A stretch of DNA of 64,000 nt, taken from contig NC_081145.1 in NCBI RefSeq assembly GCF_958295425.1, positions 14,537,443 to 14,601,442 on the forward strand, given 5' to 3'. Every line of letters starts with the position of its first letter. The first letter of the stretch is position 1. The notes under the pieces were generated by a model. The model saw only the letters and a list, made by a program, of their open reading frames with translations. It searched no databases and was not told the DNA's origin. Positions 45,601 to 57,098 of this stretch are shown one piece after another. This DNA is from Solea solea (Eukaryota; Chordata; Actinopteri; Pleuronectiformes; Soleidae). Made by a program: the position numbers and the translations under genes.

Positions 45601-48600
45601 GTTTGTAACAAAGGAGAACCAACAAGCTGTTGTTGAAAACTATTATCTTCATTAACACATTCTAAAGAGTGGAACCAAGTCGTGTGTTTTGTGAGTGAAA
45701 GGCTCATTCAGTCTGTTGCTATGCAGGAGAGAGGAAGCAGAAGGGGTGGTTAGTCAGCCCACTTCCTCCTCTAAGTGTCATTCAGAGCCTAGTGATTGGA
45801 GGTGGCAAAGAAATTGAGCCATAAACCCAATGAATGAGTGAGTTAACGCTGGACACTGACATTGGCAATGCCTGCCAGCTCATATCGTCACTGGACGGCA
45901 GGTTCACAGGTCAATCTGGACGTCCTCCTTGGCTGACAGACAGGCTGCTACGAACACATATAACGCTCAAGGACCAACTTTTATTAAAAAAAAAAAAAAA
46001 TGACAAAGGATTAGTTTACTTATATAAGTGATAGTAGGCAGCAGCTGGATTGTGATTTTGACATTACCATGTGTCACGGTGGAAGGAGGGGCGGTTGTCA
46101 CCATGCGGCCTTTGATCAGTCAGATTTTTACCTCTCATCTGTAAACAATTGAGACTTATGTCCTCACGAGACTTTGCTTATGCTATAGAGGAAGAGAAGC
46201 ACTGTGCAGGAGACTGGAGGTTAACCTGCACCACATCTATCTGCAGGGGGCACACATCCTGTAAACATGCCACTTAGACAGGAGGAGAGTGAATCTGGGG
46301 TTTGGCAGCCACAGTGCTACAGCCGGCTGCGGAGCAGCGTGCCATCGCAGGCGACTCAAAGTGACAGCGCTGTAATGAAGTCTGAGGCACACGGCAGGCT
46401 GTACGTCATAATTTCAGGTTCCTTAAAGCCTGACAGGGAATGATTATCATGGATGGTTATTGTCACCCTGCCTCCCTGGGAGACGATGCGTGCTCTGGGG
46501 TTGTTGCACCATGACATTCAAAGTTACAGTCTCCTTCATATAATGGAGCTGTCCTCTCAGCGCACTAATGGGAGCGATCCATTTAACCTGTGCCAGAAAC
46601 ACACAGACGAGGAAGTTCCTAATGCAAGGCCTCTCCCGTGGGGACGTCACACTCCCCCCCTGGCTGCTCCCTTCCTGCTGCTTGATTCATTGACTGGCGC
46701 TCCTCACTTATCCTCATTCACTGTTCAGTCTGGGGAGACAGGGAGGTTCACTTCCTGCCGCCTGCTCCACATGCCACTGCTGCACGCCCGCCGCACACAA
46801 GGACACAGCCAGTGCAGCAGACCCTGCTCCAGGAAGAGTCAGTCGGGGCCCAGTGAGGGACAGGCGAGACACCTACTGGAATTATGGGTCAATACCTCAG
46901 GCCTTGGAGATGATGCAAGTTCACACTCGACAGTTAATAAGGCCTTCCAGATGGAAGAATACATAAAACAATAATGCGTTTGGTTATTGTTCTGTCCTAA
47001 TGACAGCAGTTGTGTGGGACTGGTAATTCTGGGCTTCTCCTGAGGTGGCTGGTTAATGATGGTGGCTTAACCGTAGTCATCTTAAGAATGACAGATGTAG
47101 CCATATTCAGCAGTTCATCTTTTTTGACTACTGCTGCGGCCTGCACCGCCCGACTGACAAATTGCCTCTAAATTCCTGGGAGAGAGTAAGTAGAAACAAT
47201 GAATGTGTTTCTCTTCTTTGCCAAAGATCCAAACGTATGTGAAATACAGTTCAATGTAATTTAGGGAGCGGCTGCATCTATATCTTAATTTAAGGGACAG
47301 CTGATTGTCTGTTAATCGCATAACTGTCCAACACAAGTATGCGCAGTGTCTACTTTGACATTGTTTGGATAAGAAATGCAAGAGAAGGGTACAGGTGCTG
47401 TTTTACTAGTGCATAATAGCATTAACATAATATAAAATCAAGCTTGAAGAAAACTCTAATATTCAGTGGGTGGCTAGTTTACGCAGTGCTTCAGCAATTC
47501 ATATACAAATTTAAAATATCTCGTAAAGTATGGATCAGGCAGTACTGTGTACTGCAGAAGAAAATAAATAATAATACAAGGCTGATGGATGATGAGCTGG
47601 ATGAGCAGGTCCTAGGATCGCTGTGCTGTTCTCACTTTGGCAGTCTTTGTGAAGGCCAAGTTTCATACACAAAGTCATTTCGACGATCCTCCCTTTTTCT
47701 GTGACACACTTAGCCGTAATAGTTATTATACTGCGATGAACTATACATGCAAAAATGTAATGATTAAAAAAGCGCAATGATTCTAATCAGCTGCCCCCTA
47801 ATATACTAAAACACTTAATCCATGGAGAGGCCAACTCTCTTGGGAGGCTCAAGAGAAAAATGACTTCTCTGTCTCCAGGCGCTGTTATTTCTGGTCATTT
47901 CTAATTGGTTTTAACTAAAAGCAACCGCTGCGAGACTCCACAGGTTACTCCAATGCATCACTATGGAATTATCTGCAAATAGAAGATATACAGCCAAATT
48001 AGTTTTAGAGGACATCACAGTTGTCTTTCAGGAGACAAAAGGAGAGAGGTCAGGAGGAAATAAAAGGATACATGCCTTACTGAGTGAGTGGAAAGATCCC
48101 AATAGAGAAGCTACATTACAAGAGTGACCCTGAGATCAGAGCAGCTCTGGCTGACTTGAGGTTCCATGTTGCCTAGCATGCACCTCGCCCCCTACAAATG
48201 TCTCCCAGACTGATGTAGTACATCCACCCCGGTGCAGTTCTGCATTGCTGGGCCCGTGAGTCTCCAGGTGAGTCCTCGGTGCTGTTTGGTGGCTCGTGAA
48301 TTATGCATTGCAGCAGAGGAACTGACGTGGCCCAGGAGGGCCAAGAAACAGCAGGCATGGCTGGGAGGCAGACTGAAGACTCTGACGGAATTTTAATTGT
48401 ACTGCAGGGAACGCTGCAATAAGTGCTATTGTTATTGGTAAGACGCAGCTGCACAGGTTTACTTAGCTGAAAGCTTAAGAAATTAAGAGCTCTAAACTAC
48501 AATGTCCAAGGCTCTACCACGGCACCAACAGCCCTACTGTTAATGACTATTCTAAAGAGAACGCTTCATACCACTGTTGCACTAATATTTATCACTGCAA

Positions 48601-49129
48601 TCCCTAAGTGCTCTGTTTTTCTCTGCAACCTGCGCAGAGGACCATCGAAGGTGAGCTACACACATTTCAGGAAACATCTACGAACTAAACATGCTCTTTT
48701 AGAAACAAGTGAAGCATTCTCTTCAGCAGTTTTGTTATGTCATTCCGTTCTGTGCTGCAGGTAAAAGCCAAAATGTTAGATATTCTGCTGCACTGATGCT
48801 GCGCACTCTGATCCTGGCTCTAGCTACACTACACAGTAATGCACCTCTGAGTGCGAGCTGGTCTCTGGGGCCTGATAGATGCAGGAAGGCCCTGGGGGCT
48901 GGTCAAAGTGTGGCCAGGGGCACAGGTAGGCCTCTGTGTACACGCTGCACTGGTGGTTCCCAGCCCAGCGGTAATCTCTCAGCAATCCAACCTCAGCCAC
49001 ACATGAAACTCAATAGCCTTTCAGCCTGCACCATAAATAAAGAGAAACCACATTCAGCAGACCACCCAGGCAAACTTTACCGTTACTGTGCAACACTGAA
49101 CAGCAGTCCATAGATGTGACCACAATCTA
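42662..49129. other. Long non-coding stretch, no gene seen
   Basis: About 6.5 kb with no recognised transposon. It holds a 19 bp near-palindrome at 44732-44750, an A15 run at 45986-46000, and frames of 142 codons (43799-44227, minus) and 173 codons (46453-46974, plus) without recognisable domains. Segments near 46040-46450, 47000-47300 and 47800-48450 are repeat-free and could be regulatory. Confidence 0.6.
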
Positions 49130-50304
49130 AGTTTACACACTAGTTAAAAGTTTGAGATCATCAAACACATTTTAATATTTGACAAAGACAACACCACTAA
49201 ATACAAAATGTAGTTTTTAAATGATGATTTCATTTATTTAAAGGACAGAACCTTTCCAGACCTACCTTACCCTATGTGAAAAATGTATTGCCTCCTAAAC
49301 CTCATCGCCACATCATCTCAATCAAATTTAAGTTTGGACCAAAACCTTTATTACTATTTTTTTTAAGCCATTCAGAGGTGGACTTGCTGTTGTGTTTCAG
49401 ATCAGTGTCCTGCTGCATCACACAAGTGCACTTAAGATTGAGGTCATGATAGTGGCATATTCTTCTTCAGGATTTTCTGGTAGAGATCAGAATTCATGGT
49501 TCCATCAAGTATAGCAAGTGGTCCATGCAGGTCCAGAGGCAGCAATGCAGCCCCACACCACCACAACACCACCGGCATGTTTGACTGCTGGTATGATGTT
49601 GTTTTTTTGAAATTCCCTGTTAGTTTTACTCCAAATGTAACGGGACACACGTGTTGCAAGAAGTTCAACTATTGTCTCGTCAGTCCACAGAATATTTTCC
49701 CCAAATTCTTGGGCATCGTCAAGATGTTTTTTTGGCAAATGTGAGACAAGACTTTGTGCTCTTATTGGTCAGCAATGGTTTTGGCCTTGGAACTCTCTCA
49801 TGGATGCCATTTTCGCCCTGTGTCTTTCTTACTGTTGACTCATGACCACTGGCCTAAACTGAGGCAGTATGAGGCCTGCAGGTCTGTGGATGTTGTTCTG
49901 GGTTCTTTTGTGACCTCTTTTGTGAGTCGTTGATGTGTTCTTGGTGTAATTTTGGTTGGCCGGCCACTCCTGGGAAGGTTCACCACTGTTTCAGGTTTTC
50001 TCCATTTGTGGATAATGGCTCAAATTATGTTCTACAGATCTGGCAGAATCAGGCCTGGGTGAAATTGAACTCTCAAAGTAATTTGGTTAATCACAGTTAA
50101 TTCATGATTTAACAAAGGAGGCAATGGCATTTTACATTGGGCCCAGTAGGTTTGGATAGGTTATTTTGTTTAATAAATTAAATCATCATTTCAAAAGTGC
50201 ATTTTTTATTGAATTGTGTGATCTTTGTCTAATAGTGTGAGCAATATGCAGAAAGGAAGAAATCAGAAATGGGGCAAAGACTTTAATTCCATGGCACTGT
50301 ACTG
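49130..50304 (-). mobile_element. Degenerate Tc1/mariner-type DNA transposon copy
   Basis: This is a cut-and-paste transposon with long inverted repeats around a decayed transposase read on the minus strand. The inner left repeat (about 49185-49294) and the reverse complement of the right repeat (about 50117-50235) align over roughly 110-120 bp. Both share a core reading AAATGATGATTT and end in TGCCTCC. The right side continues outward to about 50304, with a GGCACTGTAC end typical of fish Tc1 relatives. The left side lacks that outermost stretch but keeps an ATCATCAAACA block that the right side has lost. The ends are therefore differently eroded, and the copy is about 1.17 kb against roughly 1.6 kb for a full Tc1 of fish. 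It should be immobile. Family assignment is firm; subfamily is not determined. Confidence 0.93.
49300..50055 (-). pseudogene. Tc1-family transposase remnant, frameshifted
   Basis: Conceptual translation on the minus strand gives recognisable Tc1 transposase pieces in order. A helix-turn-helix/GRPR-like segment with SGRPTKITPRTHQ lies near 49935-49975. LWTDE, carrying the first catalytic Asp, is near 49676-49693, followed by VKHAGG and VVWGCIAASG near 49535-49570. QQDTDLKH, carrying the second Asp, is near 49393-49418, and NLIEMMW, with the acidic third residue, is near 49305-49330. These pieces sit in different frames: the VWGC block runs into a frameshift before the DGTMNSDLYQKIL block, and stop codons fall between the N-terminal and catalytic parts. 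Total length, about 750 bp, is shorter than the roughly 1 kb of an intact gene. Catalytic residues are largely legible, so decay is mainly by indels and stops. No functional product is expected. Confidence 0.92.
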
Positions 50305-51445
50305 TTTATAAAGCTTTGATTAAATTGATATGAAATTGATACTCTGTCAGTGCAGGGCTTATTTCAAGTTAAGTAATAGCATGAAAACAGTTTATCTCCA
50401 GAATGTATACAGACAAATATGTCACAAATCATTTTTATAGTGTAATGGTAGAGGATATTCTGTTTCTCCACTAGACAACAGAAATGCTCCCCAGAGAAAA
50501 TGCTTGTAAATTTCTATTCACATTACAATATATTGCCCGTGCTGCTCTTGAGGCAAACACTCCATTTATGAATTTATACAATAATGGGCTGTAAGAGTTA
50601 CACAGTTGGCCAATAGAGATGTCCCCCTGTAGGGCAAACCCACACAGAGCAACTTAAACACTGAAGATGTGCCGCATGCTGCAGTTAATCGCAAATCTAC
50701 AGGTGGCTTGGCTTTGCTTTTTTTCACTTGTTTTGTTGTTTTCTGCCTTAGCACTCTTTGTATGGTTGTAAAAGCTGATTCACATGCCATCTAAAAACTA
50801 CAGAGGGAGACCACTTTTACCAAATTCATCAACAAATAAGAAGCTGCATGAAGTTTATTCAACTCACCGGTCTGCAATTCTTATAATCTCAAACAATAAC
50901 AGTTACAAACTGTGAGATTAGAATAGATTAGTCGTTGAGTGTGACATTTTTTGTTCCTGCTTACCAGGTCTGTCAATAGAGTGTGCATACAAAATTGCTT
51001 ATATAATCACCTGGGAGGAGCAAACGAGAGGTCCGGTGACAAACTAATGTCAGCAAATCTCAGCTTGACAAAGGCTGACTCAGAAATACTGTATATTGGA
51101 ACCCTTTCATTACCATCACTCATTCAGTCTCAATTCTCATCCCGCAAAGTACACTGCAGCAGGCACTTGTCTAATGAACAAGGGTCTTTGGGGAAGGATC
51201 ACTCTATGTAAGTGTGTTGGAAGTCAAGGTCCCCCAACAGTGGACTCGTGGCTCTGCTGATAAGGACTTGGCTATAATTGCTCAAAAGGGAGGGGACTGC
51301 AGCCCCATTAGGTCTGGTGTTCGCACTTGCCAATAAGCCAAACTGCCCCTCTGAAGCCTCGCATGTAATGAAAACTTCCTCTGAGATGAATTACATGTCT
51401 GTCAATCCACTAATTAATATCATGGTCTTTTTTGCTTCTCCGCAG
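50305..51445. other. Non-coding stretch, no gene seen
   Basis: Unique AT-rich sequence between the Tc1 copy and the plus-strand microexon candidate. Confidence 0.65.
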
Positions 51446-51478
51446 TAACAAACTGAGTCACAGAGACGGGGATGTACT
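51446..51478 (+). other. Candidate 33 nt cassette microexon
   Basis: A strong acceptor (CTTTTTTGCTTCTCCGCAG, ending 51445), with a possible branch site CACTAAT upstream at about 51407-51413, precedes 33 nt: TAACAAACTGAGTCACAGAG then ACGGGGATGTACT. A near-consensus donor, GTAAGTAT, starts at 51479. The length preserves frame. Only one of three phases is free of stops, and it encodes NKLSHRDGDV plus split codons at both sides, so both flanking introns would be phase 1. I do not recognise the peptide. It is on the opposite strand to the candidate at 42618-42647, so the two cannot belong to one transcript. Confidence 0.35.
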
Positions 51479-54400
51479 GTAAGTATATCTGAGCACGAGA
51501 GGACATGAAGGAAGGAAAAAGCAGAGGCAAACTTGTGAGCGCGCTGCTACAGATCCACTGCAGCCACAGTCGGCACTTAGTAACGGCATCTATTTTTCAT
51601 GTATTTCATAATTAAAACCTGCAAGTTCTGTAAGCCCTCCATGCGCCATGCAGATCAAAGGGTGTCATGTTAGCAGGGAGTTCATCAGTGGAGCCACTCT
51701 TCCATTTCCAGGCAACAGAACCATACTTAAAGCACAAATACCCCGTAATTACACACGTGTGATGACAGGACAACCACGGAGCTGGACTATGATTAATAGA
51801 ACACAGATCACAGTTCCCTCCTTCTTTTTCAAAGCTAACACAACAGAAGACTTCACACTTGAGGATAATCCATGAGTAGCAGATAAAGCGGTTGATGAAA
51901 GGCTGAATACATATTTCACACGTTGCCTCTCGTGGCGCAGGTGGAGTGTGCTTCAGTGGGCTGCCTTCTCCCTCGCCGGCGCATTCTCAATGTAAATGTA
52001 ATCGCAGGATAACGTGCATACACCTCTGCAGAGCAGAGACATGATGTGGGATGCAAGTGTACCGCACATGGTGCAATCAACAGAGTGAACCGTCTTGCGT
52101 ATTTGTGTGTCCCATTGACTCCAAGGTAACTTGACGCGGCAGGGTGTGCTGTCTCGGTGTTTTGAGATACTCAACACCAACACTGTAACTGTACAACTGA
52201 CAGCCAATAAACACATGGATCCTATTGGTCTTAAGTAGTACTGTACACACGGCATATCAGTCGTCTCTATAACTATTTTGTTTGCTTTCTTTTAGTTTTA
52301 TGAGTCTTTATATCCATGCAGTGGAAATAAAAGTAACAGAACATTGTGTTGAGAATTTTCTATTATAATTTTAAATATTGAGCAGTGGTTTCATTTAATT
52401 GTTACAAATTGTTAATATACAGTTAAAGGCATTAAAAGAGCCCCAAAAGCTATTTAAACTGCAAAACAATGATAATCGAGGGAATCTGCCAATTGTATTC
52501 CACAGCTACAGACCATCCTGCTCTTGATAGGGTTAATCAAATGCCATTGCGTAACAATGTCAGTGAAAGAACCTGTGGTGAAGTCATATGAAAGAGGGAC
52601 TATAATTAGCAATGCTAGCATTTGCACACTCACAGGCGGAGCAGTTGAGCTGTTTGTTCTTTCTTTCTCAATGAAAGCGTCACAACTCTCGACTCTAGAG
52701 CCAAAGTAACAGTGGGGAGCAAGCTGCAGAATCTCCTGCAGGCTAATGGGGTCAGTTACAGTTCAAGCTACAATACCAACAACTGGACAAGGTAACATGG
52801 AGGGCTGTTAGGAAGCTGATGAGCCAAACTTATACTTATAATGATGCACAAAAATACATGACATCTGGCCACTAGGCAGAGCAACATAACACACCCTACA
52901 GCCAGGCCAGGTTACAGAGAGAACAGACATGGGGCAGGGATTGTTTTACATTTCACTAGGGAAACGTCCAATCAGCATAGGCAATCACAATGCTGCCCTC
53001 AAACAAAGGCACTTCCAACCTTCCCTGTGGTGATCCGCAAGAGTTTGTGGAGTATTGCGCGTTTCAAAGATGTGTTTTTTTTTATCTACATTGCATTATT
53101 TTTTATGCAGCTGTCACCACTGTGATGTAGCCGGACAGACACGCTCTGTGAAGAGCACACAGAATACACAAACGCCCAAAAAGACATCTCCAGTGCCTGC
53201 GCAGACAGCCCACAGAGACGCATCGCAATCACAAAGTCAAGAGGGTTGAGGCATGGACTGCATCCACGCGGCAGCCCCAGCCATACATACTGAGTAATAC
53301 CCAAGCTCGCAGCCGTGGCCAGCAGTAATAATTAATAGCATAGTCTATAAGCATTCCATTAGGTGCAAGCAGCTGTCATAAACATCTTAATTAATTTACA
53401 AAGCAAGCAACTAGGGAATTATGGCGACGTAAAAATCTGCTTCCCTCTGCCGCTCCATAGCACTGGAACAGATCGGGCTTTTAAATTTTTAAACATGCCT
53501 TTCATGTTCTCTAGAGCACTAAAAAGCCTTTGAACAGTCAGCTTGTTAGGAGATGCACCTAGCAGCCCAATACCTACGGGTCGCCTTGCTATTCTTTTCA
53601 TACAATGACAAGAGGTTTTGGGCTTCTCTCTGCTGCTCTGGCTTGATTCAAGGAATCTATCTTCAGTATTGCCCCCTCCCCTTCATCGTGTCTTTGTTAC
53701 AGTGACATAACAGCACTGTGTTGTCCTGCCAAACATCCTATCTGGGCTGTCGCCATCCATCTCCCACATAAAGTGTGTGTGTTTTTTTGTTTTTTGTTTT
53801 TTTTTGAGAGAAGAGATGAGAAACATTCACTGATGCGTTAGTTTTAACCATTTTCCTAAAGGCACAGTTATAGATTTTATAACCCAAAACAAACAACTCC
53901 CACCATGTCCCCCTTATGCATGAGGGACATCTTCCTGAGAAGTTGGTTACATTTTATTAATACAATGGTATGCTAATAATTCCTGATTAGTTTATCGTGT
54001 GAAAAAAATAAGCCTTCATAGCTTTTCAGTATATGTTTTTGTTATCTTTGAGACTGAACACAATATAAAGTCTGAAAGCTGTAGCAACGGTCTGTCTGCC
54101 ATTATTTCAAATGAGAGGCTATTTGTTGTTATTATATAAGTTGTTATTCTAATGTGGGCCCTAAATGCCTCACATACATGCTATGGGCAGACACTGAATT
54201 GGGGATGCATAGAAAAACCCATATCTGACAGATAGTTTGTTAAGAGTGAATAGATGTTGGGATTCAAAACGTACCTAAGATGAATCGAGGTGATTTTACC
54301 TCTTTGGGTGGATTTTCATTCCCCATGGGCAGACAGCCAAAGCCAATATATTTGAATCAATGTGGAGTCATTGTCTGTTTTTGTAGTGAAGAAACACTTT

Positions 54401-54870
54401 TGACAATTTTGTTCTCTCAACCATTACTCTAGTTACAAGCTCCTAGAATTTTGATTTTGATTTTTTTTTTTTTTGATCTCCTTGGTACCTACAGGATGTG
54501 GCATCTCAGTTACAGTGGCACAAAAAGAACCTGCTTAGCCCTCTTGCAATGCTCTGTAATCTTGACAGTGTAGAGCAAAAGCAAAGGTCACAGTGTTACC
54601 TACTCTCATTCGGAGAGGGCAATATTAAACTGGCCACTCCATTATGGGAGCGCGGCTTAAGAGCATTTCCTCTTTCAGAGCTGGGATATCAGCAGCTTTC
54701 TGACACTGAGCAGGGCTGACCCATCATTTTGGAGGAGGCTGAGAGGAAAGCATCAGCTTTCTGTCCAGATGTTCAGTTGAGTCTGTGCTAAAATGATATA
54801 CTGCAGTCTGAGAAAACAGTGCACGTGTAATTCATTGTTCAAAACAAGGGCAGCACCTACTCATGTTATT
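51479..54870. other. Non-coding stretch, no gene seen
   Basis: Mostly unique. T-rich runs at 53779-53806 and 54461-54475. No coding exon or transposon recognised. Confidence 0.65.
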
Positions 54871-54890
54871 AATATATACATATATATATG

Positions 54891-54935
<45 letters not shown>

Positions 54936-54942
54936 GTATATG

Positions 54943-55005
<63 letters not shown>
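54871..55005. repeat. Long (TA)n microsatellite with CA/GTA variants
   Basis: 135 bp of TATA units interrupted by TACATA and TATGTATA variants; the last 50 bases are pure TA. Open frames of alternating I/Y residues here are artefacts. Confidence 0.96.
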
Positions 55006-55007
<2 letters not shown>

Positions 55008-55399
55008 TTCCACTATCTACAATTATGAATCAATTTAACTATGCATAATATCCACAGTATGCCATTTACCAGGCAGACATTGAATTTTAATGAGCCCATT
55101 ACTCTCTGATGATAGCCAGGCATCACATATCCCTTTTTCCCCACTCCCATTCTAACCTGTCTCTTCCTCCCCATCTCTCTCCATTTTTGCCCATGCCATA
55201 TTTGCTTAACCCAGCCAGTGTGACTGCACTCAATGCTAAAGCACTCCCAAGGCAGATGATCAAAGTCAGCAGTCAATTCACATTACAATGCATTGATTTG
55301 ATGTTTCCTAACCTCCCAGGCCTTTCTCTAATGCTGCCAAGGACCTTCAGGATATTTCACAGCGTATACCCCGTTTCCCAGCTTTTCTCTGTCTCCCTC

Positions 55400-55405
<6 letters not shown>
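55006..55405. other. Non-coding stretch, no gene seen
   Basis: Unique sequence, CT-rich at 55125-55190. Confidence 0.65.

Positions 55406-55431
<26 letters not shown>
55406..55431. repeat. (GT)n microsatellite
   Basis: Thirteen GT units followed by AACAATAAAACTGG. Confidence 0.95.
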
Positions 55432-56157
55432 AACAATAAAACTGGAAAACGGTTGACAGAGATGTTTCGCCGACCATGTTTGTATATGATTTGAGTCTGT
55501 ACATTTCCATGAATCCATGCCGTTTAAAATGAACAGACCCAGCTCAAAGCGCTGCAGTAATTCACGTGAGGCCGACTTCTTCAAACCCAACTTCCTTTTT
55601 TTACAATGTAATTACTGCCCTTCACTCACCTGCTGTTTCAAATATTGTTTTAGAGTAAATCACCCCCTTGTTCTCATATACCACACTCAGTTTGCTCCTC
55701 ATCACTTATTCATTTGCAATTCTTTATTGAGTAGGCTTCTATGCTTTAGTGACTGCCATTTTCCTCTGAGGGGATGTTCTGAGCACTTCCATGTTTTATT
55801 CAATTACGAAAACCTAATATGGTGGAAAGGTGTGCATGGTGCTCACTCATAACCATGCATTATTTCACACGTATTTATTCTGCCTCCCTCTCTGCTGTTG
55901 GGCAAAGCAACCAAAAACACATGCATGCGCTCGCGTCTCTGGCCTTGACCCGCAGGGTCTGCGGGGCTCATAAAGGGAGATATTACCATATCCATGTATA
56001 ACAACTGCATCGGCTTTTGTTTTGGAGGGAAGAGGGCTTTTTTTTCCCACTTAGAGGTTGTCAAAATGTGTAAGCATCATGACCATGGCACAGTGACACA
56101 CTGACCTACAAGCACAAAAGAGAACTTTGCCTGCCATGATAAACACACGCACAAACA
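55432..56157. other. Non-coding stretch, no gene seen
   Basis: Unique sequence; nothing recognised. Confidence 0.65.
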
Positions 56158-56203
56158 CACAGAGAAAAGGCAAGAGAGAGAGGAAAAGGGGGGAAGGGGA
56201 CGG

Positions 56204-56242
<39 letters not shown>

Positions 56243-56256
56243 CAAGGAAGGAGTGA
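56158..56256. repeat. Purine tract with (GA)n core
   Basis: Nearly 100 purine-rich bases; the core at 56207-56238 is pure GA, about 16 units. Confidence 0.92.
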
Positions 56257-56629
56257 CAAATAAGAGCTATTGATTTATGTAAGAGTGGCATTCCTTAAAC
56301 AGCATTAGTCATCATGGTTGTGTGCAGCAAGCTAGTTCTTTAATTATTCCTCAGAAGCCAGACAAAGTCAGCTCTGCGTGAATAGCACCTATTGATTTGT
56401 GCCTGGCACATGGGATGCACTTACTTACAGCAATTCACAGACTGTGAGCGTGTATGATCAGAAAGACAGTGGTCAGACTCACCGCCTGGTCAATCTACAG
56501 AGCAAGTGTGAAGGCAGGTCATCAGGCAGGCACAGAGCATGTTAGGTCAAAGGACAGAGATAAGAGAGCCTCTCGTGTCACGGTGACTGTAGTGGACAGG
56601 TGAGCGACAACCGCTCATGTCACAATACA

Positions 56630-56720
56630 AGTCTCCTCCTTCTTCTTCTATGGGGGTTTTAACGGCAGCATGCATCCATGATGTTACATTACCGCCACCC
56701 TCTGGAGAGAAGATGAGCTG
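56630..56720. repeat. Fragment of a fish interspersed repeat (ACCGCCACC type)
   Basis: The run CTTCTTCTTCTATGGGGGTT, then TTAACGGCAGCATGCATCCA, then GATGTTACATTACCGCCACC and CTCTGGAG resembles a common teleost repeat. In that repeat a TTCTTCTTCT stretch leads to ACGGCAGC-TTGCAT and a terminal ATTACCGCCACC-ACTGGA motif. About 90 bp is recognisable. Class is uncertain; a DNA transposon end is my best guess. Confidence 0.5.
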
Positions 56721-57029
56721 TGCTGTGAACATGTGACATTTAGAGACGGGGTTTATTAATAGGGCCGATGTTCTTAGAGGGTGATGTACATATGGTTTAT
56801 GTTTGTGTGGTATTGCACTGTATACAATCAGGATTAAAAAAACAATAAAACAAACAAACAATTCATTTTTAAAAATAATGGAGCAGCAAAAAGCACATCG
56901 AATCCTTTACAAAGTTGGAACTGGCAACTGTTTGATAAGTTCTAAACTTTGTCAGGATTGTTGCTGATTGATTCTCTGCCCTACTAAGCATACAATGGAC
57001 TTGTTTCATCACTGTTGCAACGCTGCGTA

Positions 57030-57033
<4 letters not shown>
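56721..57033. other. Non-coding stretch, no gene seen
   Basis: AT-rich unique sequence after the ACCGCCACC repeat fragment. Confidence 0.65.

Positions 57034-57094
<61 letters not shown>
57034..57094. repeat. (GT)n microsatellite, about 30 units
   Basis: 61 bp uninterrupted GT run, long enough to be highly variable and prone to left-handed (Z) DNA. Confidence 0.97.

Positions 57095-57098
<4 letters not shown>

Noticed and set aside
46453..46974. 173-codon plus-strand frame
   Set aside because: Composition is not protein-like, there is no domain, and it starts at an arbitrary ATG in unique non-coding sequence.
48621..48655. CTGCGCAG then 13 nt then GTGAGC, microexon-like
   Set aside because: Thirteen nt does not preserve frame and the pyrimidine tract is interrupted; weaker than the two candidates listed.
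54793..55048. 81- and 61-codon frames of alternating Ile/Tyr
   Set aside because: Direct translation of the (TA)n microsatellite.
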